64,000 nucleotides of DNA from Bombus terrestris. Its lineage: Eukaryota; Arthropoda; Insecta; Hymenoptera; Apidae. The stretch spans positions 2,975,501 to 3,039,500 of the forward strand of contig NC_063278.1 of the NCBI RefSeq assembly GCF_910591885.1, in the 5' to 3' direction. The notes beneath the pieces were generated by a model. The model was not told where the DNA came from. It saw only the letters and a program-made list of their open reading frames with translations, and ran no database searches. The first letter of the stretch is position 1, and the number at the start of each line of letters is the position of its first letter. Positions 62,948-64,000 of this stretch are shown here, one piece after another. The position numbers were made by a program, and so were the translations under genes.

Positions 62948-64000
62948 AGCGCCGATTCTCAAGAGAGAGGCTCTTTAACCCCTTAACTTTTTCGCGACGA
63001 ATTTTCTTCCGACGATAAAAGCAATAATAATCTATACTGTAGTATACATTGAACTAGATAAAACATATCTTTGAAACTGGGATATATAGTCCCAGTCAGT
63101 CTTTGAGATCAGTTTCCTCTAATTTCAAAATGGTAGATAGGATGTTTTAATTAACATAATTCAAAAGAGTAGAATGTATTAATATTCGATTGTTACAATG
63201 AACCGAGGCTTGTTGATATATAATTAACTTGGAGGAATTGTATATGGAAGTTTAAAAAATAAGTGTTACTGCATTTGTCAAAAGCTCCAAGTTTTGTTAA
63301 TTTAATACAATACTTTTATATAAGTGTTCTAAGGACTTGTTGTTGATAATATGTTTCATGTATTTATATACATTGACTCGTAATTAAGTAACAATATCGA
63401 AGATTATAGTTTATAATTTTAGAGTCAAGACAAAACAGTTTTTGTTATAGTTAAGGACAAATATTTGTCAACTTACTATTCTTTTTGTTTATTCTATCCC
63501 TTTTGCTTTTCAAAATACACACTATCGAGGTACACACGCATTTAACATTTAAGTACAATATAGTACCAATAATTTTGTATATTACAATGATTTTATATGA
63601 TAATTTTGTAAAGATACAAATACCGATGTTAAAAATATATTAATTTCTCGTACGTTTTCTAATAAATCTCCGAGTCCTCCTATATGCCTCCTCTATATCT
63701 ACATACAGTTACATACATGGCTTATTCCTGTGACAGTGTCTCTCAACTATACGTTCTACGCGTATAAGATACACGGAGTTGTATGTCGCGTTTCAATGTA
63801 ACTTAATAAAATTTCATTGCTAGAAATAATTAATCATATTATAAGTAAACAGCAGAAATTTTGGACATAATCGTAACAGGTATTTCAAGTAGTCTTTCTT
63901 TACCTCGAATAAATGTCATAGAACACAAGAAATTCGACCAAGAGAAGTTGAGAGATACTTTTCGTGTCACCATCGGCAGGTCATCGGTTGGACGCGAACT
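62948..64000. other. 3' flank of the plus-strand V/P-rich gene
   Basis: AT-rich with no further gene. Possible poly(A) signals (AATAAA) occur at 63661-63666 and 63804-63809, but I cannot tell which, if either, is used. Confidence 0.45.

Noticed and set aside
1..64000. tRNA, rRNA and CRISPR features
   Set aside because: Scanning by eye for tRNA T-loop motifs gave only isolated GGTTC matches without paired stems. Tandem arrays here have no spacer structure and belong to satellites. A tRNA covariance search would be decisive.

Overview
The window looks like nuclear DNA of a hymenopteran insect, most likely a bee. It is AT-rich but CpG-rich. Genes are split by GT-AG introns, many TTAA-type and mariner-type miniature transposons are present, and the recognisable proteins are insect-specific: an SNMP1 odour co-receptor, Tre1/moody-type GPCRs and valine/proline-rich cuticle-like secreted proteins. 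Order and species cannot be fixed from sequence alone. All exon models were built by hand by joining consensus splice sites with consistent codon phase. Five protein-coding genes are supported, and each sums to a whole number of codons.

Layout. (1) 1-4.0 kb: non-coding, with a nested transposon at 2.25-3.36 kb. (2) 4.0-7.06 kb, minus strand: a seven-exon rhodopsin-family GPCR of the Tre1 type (368 aa). (3) 7.06-27.8 kb: about 20 kb without a gene model. It holds a palindromic MITE, an inverted pair of mariner-flanked repeats (11.9-14.4 kb), a dimeric satellite (15.8-18.1 kb), a CpG-rich stretch and a 130-bp tandem array (26.2-27.0 kb). (4) 27.8-35.0 kb, plus strand: a four-exon moody-type GPCR (580 aa) with a very long, highly charged third intracellular loop. 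Its introns carry several transposons. It is arranged head-to-head with the Tre1-type gene. (5) 37.9-48.15 kb, minus strand: SNMP1, a CD36-family protein with eight coding exons (526 aa), convergent with moody. (6) 48.2-55.6 kb: no gene seen. (7) 55.6-62.95 kb: two divergently transcribed, paralogous secreted V/P-rich proteins resembling the insect Vajk cuticle proteins. Both have a 15-nt first coding exon and a TATA box. (8) 63-64 kb: 3' flank.

The two GPCRs belong to the insect Tre1/moody group. In Drosophila these act in germ-cell migration and polarity (Tre1) and in glial blood-brain-barrier insulation (moody). SNMP1 acts in pheromone-sensing neurons, and the V/P-rich proteins are probably secreted into cuticle. 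The genes do not form an obvious pathway; the GPCR pair and the cuticle pair each look like products of local duplication. I found no CRISPR array, rRNA or convincing tRNA, and no novel multi-gene system. The most unusual material is repeat structure: the 242/222-bp dimeric satellite, TTAA-type elements that abut or nest in each other, and mariner-end hairpins at several positions. A short reverse-strand codon string inside a cuticle-gene intron is unexplained.
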